A DNA stretch of 55,684 nucleotides from contig MNCI01008657.1 of assembly GCA_015680685.1 (NCBI GenBank), positions 92,703 to 148,386 on the forward strand. The letters are read 5' to 3'. The notes beneath the pieces were generated by a model, which ran no database searches, was not told the origin of the DNA, and was given only the letters and a program-made list of their open reading frames with translations. Made by a program: the position numbers and the translations under genes. Of this stretch, positions 34,484 to 45,763 are shown in pieces. How positions within the stretch are numbered: the stretch's first letter is position 1; every line of letters begins with the position of its first letter. The DNA comes from Gnetum montanum (lineage: Eukaryota > Streptophyta > Gnetopsida > Gnetales > Gnetaceae).

Positions 34484-35681
34484 ATGGCGGAAGGGAGCGA
34501 GAAGGCCCACGACGGGGATGCTAGCGACGCGAATGCAGAGAGGACGGCCCTCGACGAGACGGCGAGAACAGTAGACTCAACAAAAGCCACTGAGAAGCAG
34601 GACACTGACACTCTTGGTGAGTCCCCCAAAGAAGGGCCAGAGCTTAGGATCAAAGTCCAGTGCCCAGATAGTGCCACCCTGGAAAACCTTACTCGCAGCC
34701 TAATTGGCAAGTTCGTTTTGGAAGGGACACGGCCTCGCTTGGATTTGATCCGGTGCTGGGCTTGGGTTGCATGGGGGTTGGACATGGTGATGGTCAAATG
34801 CCTCGCAAATGACCATCTCCTGTTTTGTTTGGCCTCCCTGGCTGATCGGGAAAAGGTGCTAGTGGAGGGACCTTGGTTCTATGGTGCACGGGGCCTGGCC
34901 CTGGCTCCCTAGCGCCCGGGAGCTCACCGTGACCCGAACCTATTTGAACGGGCACCGGTTTGGATCTGACTGTATGACCTACCCCTTGAATACTGGTCAA
35001 CCAAATTTCTGCTATCACTTGCACAGGTGTTCGGGGAGTTTATCAAGTTTGACCACTTCACAGAGGGCATGGAACACATGGGATTTGTGCGGTTTTGTGT
35101 GTGGCGGCCTCTTCCACTACAGGAACAGATTGAGGTGCTGGTGCTAGAATCCGATCTCGGAGAGGAGTGAGTCCGCATTCACTTTGAAAACATGCCGAGG
35201 CCCCTGTCTACGACACGGGACTCTCTCCTAGGGGGCGGCATGGCCATCGAGGATTGGGCAGTGCATGATCCAGAGGGCGGATGACACCTCGTTGGCAAAC
35301 GAGGACGTGTTCTCAACAGGAAACCGCCAGCACACAAAGCTGGGCAATAGGGGGGGTCGTAGAGACGGCCCTCCAAAGGAGGGTAGGACTCAAGCCCATA
35401 ACGCTGCNCCAATGTTCGAGGAGGGAGGCCTTGTCGAGGGAGCTCTATCGCCGCCTCTGATCACTGACTGGATAAATACGAGCCGCGGGACGGCTCGGCC
35501 TTGCTCCCCTCCCGAGGAAAAAAGGCCAAAGAATGAGCGTGGTTTGGTGATACCGTCGCCAGCGGCCAAGGTGGGAAGACCAGAAAATAGCACTCGAAGA
35601 CACAAGGCCGCGCAGCTATTTGTTGATTTGGGCATGCAGCCCACACTCCAAGAGATGTACCAAAGACATATGTCTCCATGA
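34484..35681 (+). pseudogene. LINE ORF1, DUF4283-like nucleic-acid-binding protein
   Basis: The start is taken as the ATG at 34484 (MAEGSEKAHDGDASDAN); an upstream ATG at 34403 would lie outside the element. After an acidic, T/A-rich N-terminus comes a DUF4283-type domain: VQCPDSATLENLTRSLIGKF, GPWFYGARGLALAP, then PVWI, a stop, LYDLPLEYW and DLGEE. TAG at 34909 (a Trp codon expected) and TGA at 34967 and 35168 interrupt the first frame. A frame change around 35200-35260 is needed to reach the tail frame, which runs to TGA at 35679-35681. No CCHC knuckle is visible. The tail stop overlaps the ORF2 start as ATGA. Confidence 0.82.
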
Positions 35682-38600
35682 AGGTCCTATCATGGAATTG
35701 TAGGGGCCAGGGTACCCCGTACAAACAACATACTCTGAAATGCATGGTGGGAGATGAGAGGTGTGATATAGTATGTTTGCAGGAAACAAAACTCCAGCAG
35801 ACTGAGGCCCAGGTGCTGCAATGGCCAAGGTGGCATAGCCATCTGGTGCCGAGCACGGGGCACCCGGGAGGCCTTGCGATCCTTAGCAAGGCGGACTCGT
35901 ACGTCTGGGACACATCTGATTGGTGCATTACGGTGCACATACCCGGGCTGGACGTTTAGATTACCAATGTTTATGGCACTCAGGGGTGGCAATCGTGCCT
36001 ACAGGAGCTTGAGCGCATTGCCGGACTGGTACCCGATGACGCGGGGTGGCTGCTGATTGGCGACTTCAACCAGAGGCTTTACAGCTAGGAGAAGTCCGGT
36101 GGCTCCATGGCGGAGCCTCCGAGGGCACCCGAATTCCACGCATTGCTGCAATGAAAGACCCTCACCAACATCAAAATTGAGGGCTGTAGGTACACCTGGA
36201 GCAACCGCCGTCAAGGCACCGCGCGGGTTCAATCTCGGATTGACCGGGCGTGGGTCAGCAGGGCGTTGTTGACTGACTGGGGCGTGCACGCGTACGACAG
36301 GGTCCAGATGGCTTCAGACCACAGGGCTGTTTTTTGCCAGTTAGCCAGGGACACATTGCAGAGCCCTTGTCCTTTTCGGTTAGAGCGCACCTGGCTCTGG
36401 AAGACGTGGCTAGGCGCGCTAGTGCAGGAAATTTGACATAGATACCTGAGGACCCACGTGTTTTTTTGAAAAACGGGCTGAAGGCCCTGAAACAGAAAAT
36501 CAAAAACATCAACACCGAGGAAAAATACAGTTTTAGAGGACATTGCTACCGGCTTCAGGCACAGTTGCAGGCCATCCAGGCCCAGCAAGAACAGGGGAAA
36601 GACCACAATAGCGAAGAGCTCCCCCTCTTGGCAAGGTTACAACTGATGCACAACTAGGAGGAAGAGTATTGGAGGCAACGGGCCTGGATACAGTGGCTAA
36701 AAGCCGGGGACCGACACACAAAATTCTTTTTCGCTGAGGCGAAGGAGCACCGGAGAAAACATCATCGCCCCCTGCAACATTTCATGCAGGAAGAGCAGGC
36801 GCCCTCCCATTCAGGCGCTAATAGACTATTGCACTACTGGTAGTAGGTCTGGACGTGGCAGGCTACCGATCCGATTTCTGTGCCGATTCACAAGGCCCTG
36901 ACCCAGGTTGAAAATTCATGGCTGTTACGTCCTTACTCACGTCGGGAACTGCACGCTGCGCTGCAGGATATGCCGGCGAATAAGGCGCCGAGGCCGGACG
37001 GTTGGCCCATTGAATTCTTCCGTGAATTCGAGGATGTGCTGGGGCTAAACCTTCTGGATGCTTTCAACCACATGCTGGCGTGGCGTCAGGTCCACAAAGA
37101 AATTAACTGCTCTCGCGTGGTCCTTCTGCCCAAGACAGAGATGCCCACTTCCCCCAGGACATTTTCGTCCCATTGGTGTCTGCAACTCGCTTCTGCGGTT
37201 GTTCTCCTGCATGCTCGTTGCTAGACTGCACCCCCTCATGCCGCGGTTGGTGGGGAAAAACCAGGCTGCGTTCATTAAGGGTCGCTACCTCCAAGACCAG
37301 GTCCTGCTGCTATAGGAAATCCAGCACTCCCTCTATGTCGTGAAATTCCCAGGCCTCTGCATCAAGCTTGATATCACCAAAGCCTACAATTCCGTCAGTT
37401 GGGCTGTCCTACGGAACGTGTTGCTAGCGAAAGGCCTAGATCGGGACTTTTTGGAGCTCTGCCTGCAGATGCAAAGGGGTGGGCGATACTCCCTGGATAT
37501 TAATGGGCACTTGTGGGGCTTTCGAGGGACTGGACGTGGGCTGCGTCAAGGCGACCCCCTTTCCCCCTCCTTTTTCTGACGCTGATGGACCTCCTGCAAA
37601 TCTATTGTATGGAGGAGGACGTCCAGGGGCTTGATGTGCATGGCATTTGCTATCTCACTACTCACTACGCAGACGACACCATGATCTTCATCAGGGCTAT
37701 TGTGCCACAGGTCAAGGCTTTGATGAGGGTGCTTGACCATTTCCAGCGGGAGGTGGGGCTGCAAATGAATGCCAGGAAGTCTGCGCTGTACTTCATGCAC
37801 ACTCATCCATCTGTGCGTAGTAGGATTATACAAATCTTGGGGATCCTGCCAGGCGAGGTGGATGATAAATATTTGGGCATCCCCATCCACAACTGGCACA
37901 AACGGCAAACCTGGCAGGCCTTCCTGATGAGAATTCAATAGTGGACGATCCATTGGACGAATCATTTCCTCTCCCGTAAAGGGAAAATCATGTTGGCAAC
38001 TGTGGTGTTGGGGGCAATGGCCAGATTCGGTGCCTCGGTGGCTGCCTTGCCATCTGGCGTCGTCACGAAGATTGATGCAATTCTACGTAACTTCATTTGG
38101 TCAGGAGGGAAGGGGGGAAAAAAGATGCACCTGGTGGATTGGACCACCACTGCGCAGCCCCGTGAGGCTAGGGGGGTCAGCATTCTCCCCTTCACGGAGG
38201 AGGTAGCGTCGGGGCGACAAAGGCTGATTCGGTGGCTATCCACCACGTTGGATGACCCCTCCCTCTGGGAACAGATCCTGTGGCAGAAGTACTAGCCCTG
38301 GACGGCTGCTGGTTCTGACTCTCTGGTTTGGAAACAGCTGTGTGCCCACGTGGCATCGTTGGGTGGTGCTGACGAGATTCTTCACCCTCGTCAATACATT
38401 CGAACACGGTTTCCAACTGATCCACGCTGGATGCTGCTCTGGTGGGGTTCTATCCCGGAAAAGATCAAGATGTTCGGGTGGCTGATCCTTCACAAGGCCC
38501 TCCCCGTCCGGACATTATTGCGGATCAGGGGCATGGAGGTCAGTCCCCATTGCCCCCTGTGCAACCACTATGTTGAGACGCTGCAGCATTTCATGCAGGA

Positions 38601-38781
38601 ATGCCACATTACCAGACAATTCTGGCACACGACCGGTCTCCATCCCATTACAGTCTCCGGTAACTCGTCGATGCTCACCGCGCTGTGGATTTTGTGGAAG
38701 GTCAGAAACGATTGCATCTTCAAAGGCGCGGCCTACCCCCCCTCGTCCATGTTGTATGGCAGGTTCAGGAGACTCTGGTAG
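35678..38781 (+). pseudogene. LINE ORF2: endonuclease, reverse transcriptase, zf-RVT
   Basis: It starts MKVLSWNCRGQGTP at 35678. The endonuclease (EEP fold) shows SWNCRG, LQETKL, LLIGDFN, SRIDRAWV and SDHRAVF to about 36340, with TAG/TGA stops at 35957, near 36089 and near 36152. A frame change occurs at the T run 36461-36467. RT follows with KAPRPDGWPIEFF (36990), FRPIGVCNS (37165), KNQAAFIKGRYLQDQ (37258), LDITKAYNSV with the first catalytic Asp at 37370, LRQGDPLSPSFF and an intact YADD at 37666-37677. Further frame changes lie near 37155 and 37560-37575. The zinc-binding zf-RVT motif CPLCNHYVETLQHFMQEC is at 38551-38607. The polypeptide may continue past 38781 to about 39275. Endonuclease nicks the target and RT copies the RNA there. 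Confidence 0.9.
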
Positions 38782-39561
38782 GATATTACTGCCGTGAGGG
38801 ACTGGCATACCCGTATCGACCTGCCCAGAAGGGTGGCCGACCCTGAGTTTGGCACTCGCCCCTCCACTGAGACCGCCGGGTTCAGTGGGAGGCAGAACCT
38901 TTTCACGGCGGAGTTGACCGTGGTCGCGACTAGGACTTCTCGCAGTGGCGTTCCCATTACCCCCGGGCTGGCTTGCATAAGGCTGTCCAGCACCCGAACG
39001 TTGGTCAGGATCAGAACCTGCCGAGGCCACCCTCGGAGAAGGACCTGCCAAACGCCGCTCCTAGCAACATGAGGAAGCAGACTCTGAACCCCCTTGCTCA
39101 GCCGCCCCTCAATTCACAGCTTCGGTTCGAGGGCATCCTTAAGGATCACATGACAGGAATCACTCAAATGATCGCAGAGAATCGACGTCGCCTTGTGGCA
39201 GGGCCTGGTCGGCCTAGACATAGCCTGCACTTCGTCCAGGGGAAAAATGCTGGACCGCATCCCCCCGGTGGGTAGTCGGCGGTGGTTGGGGGGGGGGGGT
39301 GGGCTGGGGAGGGGGGGACGCCTCTCTCTTTTTGTGCAGTCTATTTCTCTTTGGGGGTTTCCCTCCTATGCGCCGGAGGTGGTGGCTGCCTGCCTGCCTG
39401 TGGGGATGCCTGAGGCAAGTGGGGGGGGGGGGTTTGACCCTTCGGGGGGTCCTCTTTGTCTTGGATGCTGTGGGGCCACGGTTACTGGTCCGCGCTACGT
39501 GCCTGTGTAGCTCATTCTTTTTTCTGGAATAAATTTTCTCTCGACCTTTTTCCGAAAAAAA
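38782..39561 (+). other. LINE 3' region with long G runs and poly(A) tail
   Basis: After the zf-RVT part, weak coding continues (VQHPNVGQDQNLPRPPSEKD near 38990) and gives way to a G-rich 3' UTR. G tracts occur at 39284-39318 and 39420-39433 (13 or more consecutive G). The end is GGAATAA, CTCGACC, TTTTTCCG and poly(A). This terminus is shared with the 6.5-kb copy and is probably what the LINE RT recognises. Confidence 0.75.
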
Positions 39562-39573
39562 AACTCATGAAGA

Positions 39574-41076
39574 TCAAGAAAAGGGAGGAGGAAAGAGAGA
39601 TTTTATAAACAATATAATAATTTGATAGAACTTAATCAATGAGAAGCAACTCAAGTTATTAGCTCATTTTCTAATAAATATTTGTAGTTAAGAGGTTACT
39701 AGTTCAAGTTACACTATTGAAATCATTATATTCCTTTATAATTCTTATAAAATATGATGCATTGCTACTTTAGCTTAAGTCATAGGTTTAATCCCAATAT
39801 GTATGTTAAGATGTGATTATATTTTTTTAAAAGTTCTAACAAAGTATCATGTTAGTTATATGTAGGAAATATAAATCTTAAAATTTTCTATACCTTATAA
39901 CATATATCCAACATAAAATAAATGAGGGTATTTCTAACAAGGCCATGGTCTAATCCTTTTCATACCCATATAATAGAGTTCTTAGGATTAGTTGTAAGAA
40001 TAAGAATTGATTAGGGCATCTCTAAAACTAGTTGGGTCTATTATTTTTGTTGTTTTTGAAGCTTATTTTTTATTAAAGGATATGGTGTATTCTTCTTATA
40101 ATATATTTTATTTTTTATTATTAATATAATTTTATTTTTAGGATCCCAAACATTCCCCTTTCCAAACATAATACTTTTGTAGAATATAGGTAAAACCTAA
40201 ATGTGCCTCAAGTATGAGTGGAAGTAGAAACCTCTCTCTTGCATAAATAATCATTGTTGGAGAAATGTCCAAATCCAAAAATTTCTTTTAAATAATATTC
40301 ATCACCAAAAAATATATAGTTAAATTAGAAATTTATAACTTAGTGATAAAAGTCTTAGCTTGGTAACCTCAAGCCATAGATTTGGTTCCAGTAGGTAACA
40401 GTGAGTTCAAACTTTGTTAGTGGACTTAAGTAAAAAGAATTCCAATTTTAGTTCTATAACTTAGCATTACCTACTAATATTGAATATATTTGCAAAATTA
40501 TTATCGAATTAGAACTAGATGGTAAGAAACATTAGAGGATATTAAAACATATCAAATAAGAAAGTACATATTAGAATAGGGACAAGGTCTTGATATTATT
40601 ATTTAAAATGAGATTTAAATTTTTTTATCAAGGTTAATGTTTACTTTTGAAAAAGAAGGAAGATGTTCATGTGCTGATTTACTACTAATCACCTCTCAAA
40701 AATTAACTTTTATATTTATAGTAAATTAATAAAATATCCATACTATTGTCTAAAATTTTTCATTAAAGAAATGCATTCCAACTATAAGCAATGCTTGCAA
40801 ATAAGAAAATATATTACAATTATAAATATAAAAATTTTAAAGCAAGAGGTACAAAATTTATTGAATATAAATGTCTAAAGATTAGTTACAAGATATATTA
40901 CTATAGGTTGCAAAAAATATTAATATTCAAGAGAATTTTTATAGGTAAGAAGAAGTGGTTTGATAAAGAATGTGTTCAAACAAAGTTAGCTCTTAAAAAT
41001 TCATCATCATCATAATCATTATCTTCTTCTTCTTAGCCTTGTTTTAATAAAATGGGGTTGAATACATGAGTTTTTT
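39574..41076. other. AT-rich stretch with SINE- and LINE-like scraps
   Basis: At 40330-40412 a plus-strand segment (AACTTAGTGATAAAAGTCTT ... GATTTGGTTCCAGTAGG) resembles the tRNA-like box A/box B pair also seen at 34243-34330. At 40791-41015 an open frame ends KKKWFDKECVQTKLALKN, which resembles the WFDxEC linker between LINE endonuclease and RT. A TCATCATCATCAT run and TAGCCTTG...AATGGGGTTGAATACATGAG at 41001-41070 resemble a LINE 3' tail. Nothing intact is seen. Confidence 0.55.
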
Positions 41077-42166
41077 TATGGATCGAGAACTTAGAAGGGG
41101 GTTTGAATAAGTCCCCTAATTAAAATTTCACCAGCCACATGAACACACTAAATTTTACATGGTTTCCAACTTGGGTACATCCACACTTATAGGGTAGAAT
41201 CTATGCACATATCTAGACTTTGTTTCTTTAACAAATGTGGTTCGAAGGGCACCACACCCTGTACAAGCTCTGAGCTCTGCTCCAAAGTGTTTTTTCACTA
41301 TGAAACCACTTAACCCTGCAAGGTCTCAACAAGCTCAGAATATGGTTTCAAGGATTCCACAACCTTAACAAAATTAAGCTCCACTATAGAGTGTTTTGTC
41401 ATTGCAAAACCAATTAATCTTGTAGGATCCAAACAAGCTCAATACATATGTCTTCTTGCAAGAAGTACATTAATGTTGTAGGGCTATAAGAAAGAGAGAC
41501 AAAAATAAGGAAAGAATGTAACTAAATTTAAAAGTGCTTGTACTTGAAGCTCAATACAAATTATAATCAAGAAAATGATGTTACAATTAGGAGCAAGAAT
41601 AAAATTGCATAGAATAGGTACTAAGGAGCTTATATGTGAATAGTGCTTGCACAATTCCCAAGATTTTGACATCATTTTATAGCCTTGGAGTTTCCAAAAA
41701 CTTCTCGGAATTCATGCAATAGCTACCAAATAGCAAGTGTAGGTGTCTACTTTGAAGTTAGGATGTCTAATTTAGATTGATCTCGATTTAGGTGAGATGT
41801 CTATTTAGCAGATGGGACGTCTACAATGGAACATCTACAATGAGAAGTCTATTGTTGGAGATAGACATATATTGTATTTACAAGACATGTCCTCAAGTTT
41901 GGAACTTTGACTTCTAAGGATTTTTCCTATCAATTTATCCTCTTACTAGTCCTTGGAGCATCTTCATTTGACTCGTATACTTTATTTTTATTCATGCTCT
42001 CATCTTACCCATGTAGTCTACATTTCGACATCTTGCCATAGATCTTGTTTCCTTGAGTTCGTAGATCTCATTGTGGAGTTCTTGTTCATGTCCTACAAAA
42101 TCATCTTCCATAAAAATTCTATATTCTTCATTTTCCTTAAGGTTTTGACATGCCAAAAGGTCAACA
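41077..42166 (-). repeat. 3' LTR of the SIRE-like element
   Basis: It aligns with 45764-46845 over its whole length (for example AAATTTTACATGGTT, AGGAAAGAATGTAACTAAAT, TTCCTTAAGGTTTTGACA). Ends in plus orientation are TATGGATC (TG decayed to TA) and GGTCAACA. Short frames inside it (41484-41675, 41953-42198) are not genes. Confidence 0.85.
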
Positions 42167-42181
42167 ATCTTCCCATTTTGG
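42167..42181 (-). other. Polypurine tract
   Basis: The minus strand reads AAAATGGGAAGAT directly before the 3' LTR start TGTTGACC, the expected position for second-strand priming. Confidence 0.65.
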
Positions 42182-44480
42182 TAATTCCCAAAACTTAGGA
42201 AAATGGGTTAGTATATCCCAAGGAAATATAGCATAGAGATATGTTAAAGTTAATGGCACAAATATATATATATATAGCAAAGTATAATCCATCAACAAAA
42301 TATATAAAGTTACCATGCTTGACATCTTGATTCTAACTAAATACTCTAATCTCTTCTCCTTTTTGGACAACACCCAAAAAGAGGTGGAGAAAATGATAGG
42401 GACCAACCGTAATTCTCAATAGAGTTTCATCATAGCTACATAACATCATATGATAATCCCATAGAGATACCAATATTTAGCTAAGGAAGAAAACATGATG
42501 AATATTAGTTAAAGAATACACATCTTTAAGTATATATTTCATAGGATAATGATGAAAAGTCACATTTCATTAAGAGCTATCCTTTATCTATTCACAAACA
42601 AAGTTAAGATTAATGAGGCACAACTAATCCAAACATAAATAAGCTAAGACTTTTAATTAATGTCCAAAAGTATTTAAACCCAAAGGCCAAAGTCCAAATT
42701 TTGATCCTTGAAGAGTAAGTAACTTGTCTCTGAGTGAATAAGCTATTAGTAACAAATAACTAATATTTCATGATTCTATAATCATCCAATATTCTACCCC
42801 TTTTGAAACATCAACAGAAATATGAGGCATAACAATTCTATAACAAGGAGAGTACATACACTGACATCCAACAAGAAAGAGTAAAGAAATATAACTTCTC
42901 ATGCTAAACATTTCAAAAGATTAAGAACAACCAAACAAATCCTTAACAAGATGCTCATAAATAGATGTAAATATGTCAAATTTAAAAATATATCATCAAG
43001 AAAGTCACTTTAAGGTAAAAGATCCAAAATGTAACATGACCAAAAGAAAGCTCATACTTTTACCTTAGATACTTTACCATGCTTAATATAAATATACCTC
43101 TTACTTGCTAATTATTAGTTGTGGTTGCTAGAGTAGGAGATGTTGCAACCTAAGTGCCTTTTGTTGAGAGTCCTTGAAGACTCCCCCTATACCTATGATC
43201 CAAAAGATATAGGCTATTAATAAGGTATAGCATCCTCCTACATATGTGTAAATATCCTTCTAATCTTAATGCTTCAGTTGTAGGGAGAGTGGCATTCTCT
43301 CCCTAGGCCTTTTAAGATTAGCTTGTTCTTTCTAAAGATGTAATCTTAATTGTTGTTTTGTCATCAAAGTACTAGACCTGTATTGCAATGCTAAGTTCAA
43401 GTGTGGAGACTAAGGTCTCCCATTAGTTATTTCCTTGAAAAAAATTTCTCCTAGATATTATGTGATTAGACATTAAGGATCAAAAAATCATAGTAACAAC
43501 TATAGTCTTCAACTTTTCTAATGCATTCATTGCTTGAACATCCATTCATGGGTTACTTTGCCCATCTACCTCTTGAGATAGACGTCTATTATGCAAACGA
43601 GACATCTTAAATGCAACTGACATGTCTAACTATTAGAGTAGATGTTTAGCTTGCCATGGCCAAGAATAAAGATGCTTGTTTTGAGGTATGAAATCTCTAA
43701 ATACCTCCAAATAAGTCTTCTTATCCCCTAGAACCTCCTAGACTCATCAAAATAAGTCTAAAACATCCCAAAATGGACAAAACACATTGAAATCATCATT
43801 AAAAAAATCAACATAAGAAAACACACATAAACATCACACAACATTAAGAATTATGTAAGGGCTAGGTGATGTCTCCATAAATCTAGAGTGCCATATCAAG
43901 ATCAAGTTTGGAGACTTTTGAAAGCAATGCCTTCCATTAGTAGTACCTTATGATAAAGATAGCAAATAATTCATATGCTTAAGAAATTTCTTTTGAAATG
44001 TTTCTTTTCTTAGAAGATACATGAGTTACATTAAAGGTACTAATTCAAGTGCTTCAATTACCATAAAAATTCTTTTTTTTTAAAGAAAAATTAGACTTTA
44101 TGATTTCACAAGAAAGTAATAATGCCATATCATAGCTTAATTAAGAGTATAGAACATAAGACATATATGTTTAAACAATAATGAATGTTCAATAATGAGA
44201 TTTTGATTTATGAATTATAGTAATGGGCTTTAAGCCATTTGAAACCAATAAATTCTAGTTAAGAATCCACAACAAGATTTATCAATAAAGACTTTAAAAG
44301 TAGTACAACCAAGTTGTTATAGCATATTATAGTTTAGCAATCTGCAAGATCAAGTGGAAATTGTTTTGGATTTCCAATAGCTTCCATTCAATCATAAAAA
44401 TAAACTAATTTAGTCTAATCTCATCAAGTTAAGGAATATTGATTATAGCTATACTTATTGCTACTTAACTTTCTTGTTGA
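42182..44480 (-). other. Internal region of the SIRE-like element without recognisable coding
   Basis: About 2.3 kb where protease, integrase and RT would be expected. No motif of these is visible on either strand. Scattered GACGTCT-like words (43590-43660) resemble those in the LTRs. Confidence 0.55.
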
Positions 44481-45557
44481 TGGAGATTAGGATGTCTATG
44501 AAGATTGGAATTGAGGTTCTTCTTTTAAAGTTTCTTCAGTCATACCAAATTCATTTACTTCTAATGTCTTTCTCCCTTTCACAAAATTGTTGAGAGTTCT
44601 TTCATTTCTTTTCACTTGATTCTCCACACTTTTTTTTCTCTTTACCCTTTTGATTTGTTCTCCATTCCTTTTTGCTCTACAAGATTTCCTTTCTCGGTGC
44701 ATTTGTGTAAGAACAAGGATTCTTATGATATGACCAGGTGTTCATGTGATAATATTTTAAAATGCAATCCCATTACTTAAGTCCAAATCTATTATAATAA
44801 AAACATCTAATCCTTCTATTGTGGTTAAAGTGATCAAACCTTGGAGTTTCTCTTGGTTGGAATGTAGTGCCTATTACACTTCAATCTTTGGAGAAGCCTT
44901 TTGTTGGGATGAAGTTTGTGGAGATGCTTCTTCTTATGGACAACATCCTAGCCCACTTTTATCATGTGGGCTTCTTCCTTATCCAAGAACTATTTGGAGG
45001 GATTCTTTTCCTTTAACCAGCCTTTCATTTACAAGTTTAGCATCTGCAAGTTCTTTCTTAATGTGCTCATAGGACAATGTCAGTTTTTTATTCTTAGCTG
45101 ATAGGCTCGAGTTTTGTTTTGTGAGGTCTAAAATTTTCAAATTTAATAATGATAAATCTTAATCCTTATTCTTTGATTCCTTCTTTAATTTTATATAAAG
45201 ATTTTGAAAATATAAAAGTTCATTAGTTAAAAGGTCATAACTTTCTTCATTAGTCTCCATTATTTGGTCATCATCATTAGATATTCTAGCATCATCATTT
45301 GTGAGAGCCATGCAAATGAGGTGTGAATATTTTGAAGTTTCATCTACCTCTTCCTCACTTTGGTCTCCATCATCCTAACTTGTATAGATGTTACTTCTTC
45401 TCCTTTCTTCACTATACTCTTTACCTTGTAACCCATAAGCATTGGGGCACTTAGAGGCCATATGACCTCTTCTATCACATATTGAACATTCCATAGAAAA
45501 GGTATCAAAATTTAAAAGCTTAGATTGCTTACCTTTACTTTTACCTTTGCTACCCAA
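44480..45557 (-). pseudogene. SIRE/Sto-4-like gag fragment with zinc knuckle
   Basis: The minus strand encodes a lysine-rich stretch, a CX2CX4HX4C knuckle CSICDRRGHMASKC at 45447-45488, then an acidic CMALTNDDARISNDDD segment and a coiled-coil-like stretch (NSSLSAKNKKLTLSYEHIK, ELADAKLVNERLVKGKESLQ) followed by SPHDKSGLGC near 44950. This order is typical of SIRE/Sto-4 gag proteins, where the coiled region ends in a GLGY-like motif. The N-terminal capsid half is missing, because only about 200 bp separates the knuckle from the primer site. Stops at about 45375, 45160 and 44975 break the frame. A basic tail (44496-44702) may be the end of gag. Confidence 0.75.
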
Positions 45558-45747
45558 AATGTTGTTGATGAGTTAAGTGCATCCATCGAATATGAATGCC
45601 CAAACTAAGAATCTTACATATTTAAAGAACTCTTTCATTTGAGTCTTTTATCATGTAAAGGTAATCCCATTAAACATTTAGGACTTAATATATGATACTT
45701 ATTCCATTTTTCACTCCTAAGTTGTTATGCTCAAAATCAAAAGTACC

Positions 45748-45763
45748 ACACTTTGATACTACT
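45748..45763 (-). other. Primer binding site, tRNA-iMet-like
   Basis: The minus strand reads TAGTATCAAAGTGTGG just inside the 5' LTR. Compared with TGGTATCAGAGC, the first 12 bases differ by two G-to-A changes and one C-to-T change. Confidence 0.65.

Larger units (their letters stand above)
34450..39561 (+). mobile_element. Near full-length GC-rich LINE (L1-type, plant)
   Basis: A 5.1-kb non-LTR retrotransposon is bounded by a perfect 12-bp target duplication and ends in a short poly(A) tail (39555-39563). It carries ORF1 (DUF4283-like), then ORF2 with endonuclease, reverse transcriptase and zf-RVT domains, then a G-rich 3' UTR. It is far more GC-rich than its surroundings. Nonsense codons and three or more frameshifts make it dead, but the catalytic motifs are mostly unchanged. 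One unresolved base (n) lies at 35408. Shorter relatives are at 6476-6651 and 26893-27672. Confidence 0.95.

Noticed and set aside
35408-35408. Ambiguous base n
   Set aside because: It is an unresolved base in the assembly, not a biological feature; it affects one codon of LINE ORF1.
34441-39051. Many minus-strand frames (up to 178 codons) opposite the large LINE
   Set aside because: They are antisense shadows of a GC-rich coding region; the plus strand has clear endonuclease, RT and zf-RVT motifs.
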